Assembly (NCBI RefSeq): GCF_008386495.1
Contig: NZ_VTHJ01000050.1
Location: forward strand, 1 to 41,003
From: Streptomyces tailanensis
GTDB taxonomy: Bacteria > Actinomycetota > Actinomycetes > Streptomycetales > Streptomycetaceae
Reading direction: 5' to 3'
Length of the DNA: 41,003 nt
The translations under genes were made by a program, and so were the position numbers. Of the stretch, positions 40,974 to 41,003 are shown one piece after another. The notes under the pieces were generated by a model that did not search any database, was not told where the DNA came from, and was given only the letters and a program-made list of their open reading frames with translations. Position 1 is the first letter of the stretch, and each line of letters begins with the position of its first letter.

Positions 40974-41003
40974 GCGCGAAGGACGTACGAGTCGGGGCCC
41001 ACA

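Overview
The window is about 41 kb of high-GC actinobacterial chromosome, almost certainly Streptomyces. The evidence is GC-rich codon use, many GTG starts, AGGAGG-type ribosome sites, start/stop overlaps (ATGA, GTGA), and a gene order (hut genes, a SigB-family sigma factor with its partner-switching proteins, a two-component pair, purK-purE, two dipeptidase-like genes, UDP-glucose dehydrogenase, acyl-CoA dehydrogenase, LCP proteins) that I recall from the S. coelicolor core chromosome. I see no tRNA, rRNA, CRISPR array, prophage or transposase. I call 37 protein-coding genes.

Layout. 1-5083: on the minus strand, an APC-type amino acid permease, a lipoprotein, and a four-gene operon of three Roadblock/LC7-type proteins and one DUF4388-like protein. 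5084-12394: a minus-strand PLP-dependent decarboxylase-like gene, divergent from a translationally coupled histidine-degradation operon (hutU, an M20 amidohydrolase, a formimidoylglutamate deiminase, hutI). 12430-16871: a membrane protein fusing a degenerate ECF-sigma-like region, a zinc-finger-like motif, one membrane span and a ricin-type lectin domain; then a SigB-family sigma factor (probably SigI), and divergently its anti-anti-sigma and anti-sigma partners. 17113-20474: a three-gene surface operon with two paralogous proteins ending in LPQTG and LADTG sorting signals, separated by a neocarzinostatin-like membrane protein. 20736-22962: a response regulator and histidine kinase split by a dispersed repeat. 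23089-28544: a GtrA-like protein, purK-purE, an intact M19 dipeptidase, a second M19 homologue that has lost its metal ligands, and a VOC protein. 28722-31421: UDP-glucose dehydrogenase divergent from an acyl-CoA dehydrogenase.

31709-36423 is the most unusual part: five tightly packed genes that look like one machine. A two-span membrane protein with a long coiled coil and a one-span protein with an aspartate inside its membrane helix resemble a MotA/MotB (ExbB/ExbD, ZorA/ZorB) ion-channel pair. They are followed by a VWA protein, a PP2C phosphatase and a divergent protein kinase, the combination known as the TerY-P or YegL-YegK-YegI triad. I infer an envelope sensor or motor wired to kinase/phosphatase signalling, possibly a stress or defence system. 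36522-40973: a Cys-rich copper-storage-like protein, two LCP-family cell-wall ligases and an ExoA-like glycosyltransferase.

Two dispersed repeat families are visible. One, about 60-100 bp, occurs four times, each time just after a stop codon and in the same orientation as the upstream gene. The other, about 125-155 bp, occurs twice; one copy sits in frame inside the start of the M20 amidohydrolase gene and the other separates the response regulator from its kinase. A perfect 33-bp-stem inverted repeat contains the stop codons of two convergent genes.
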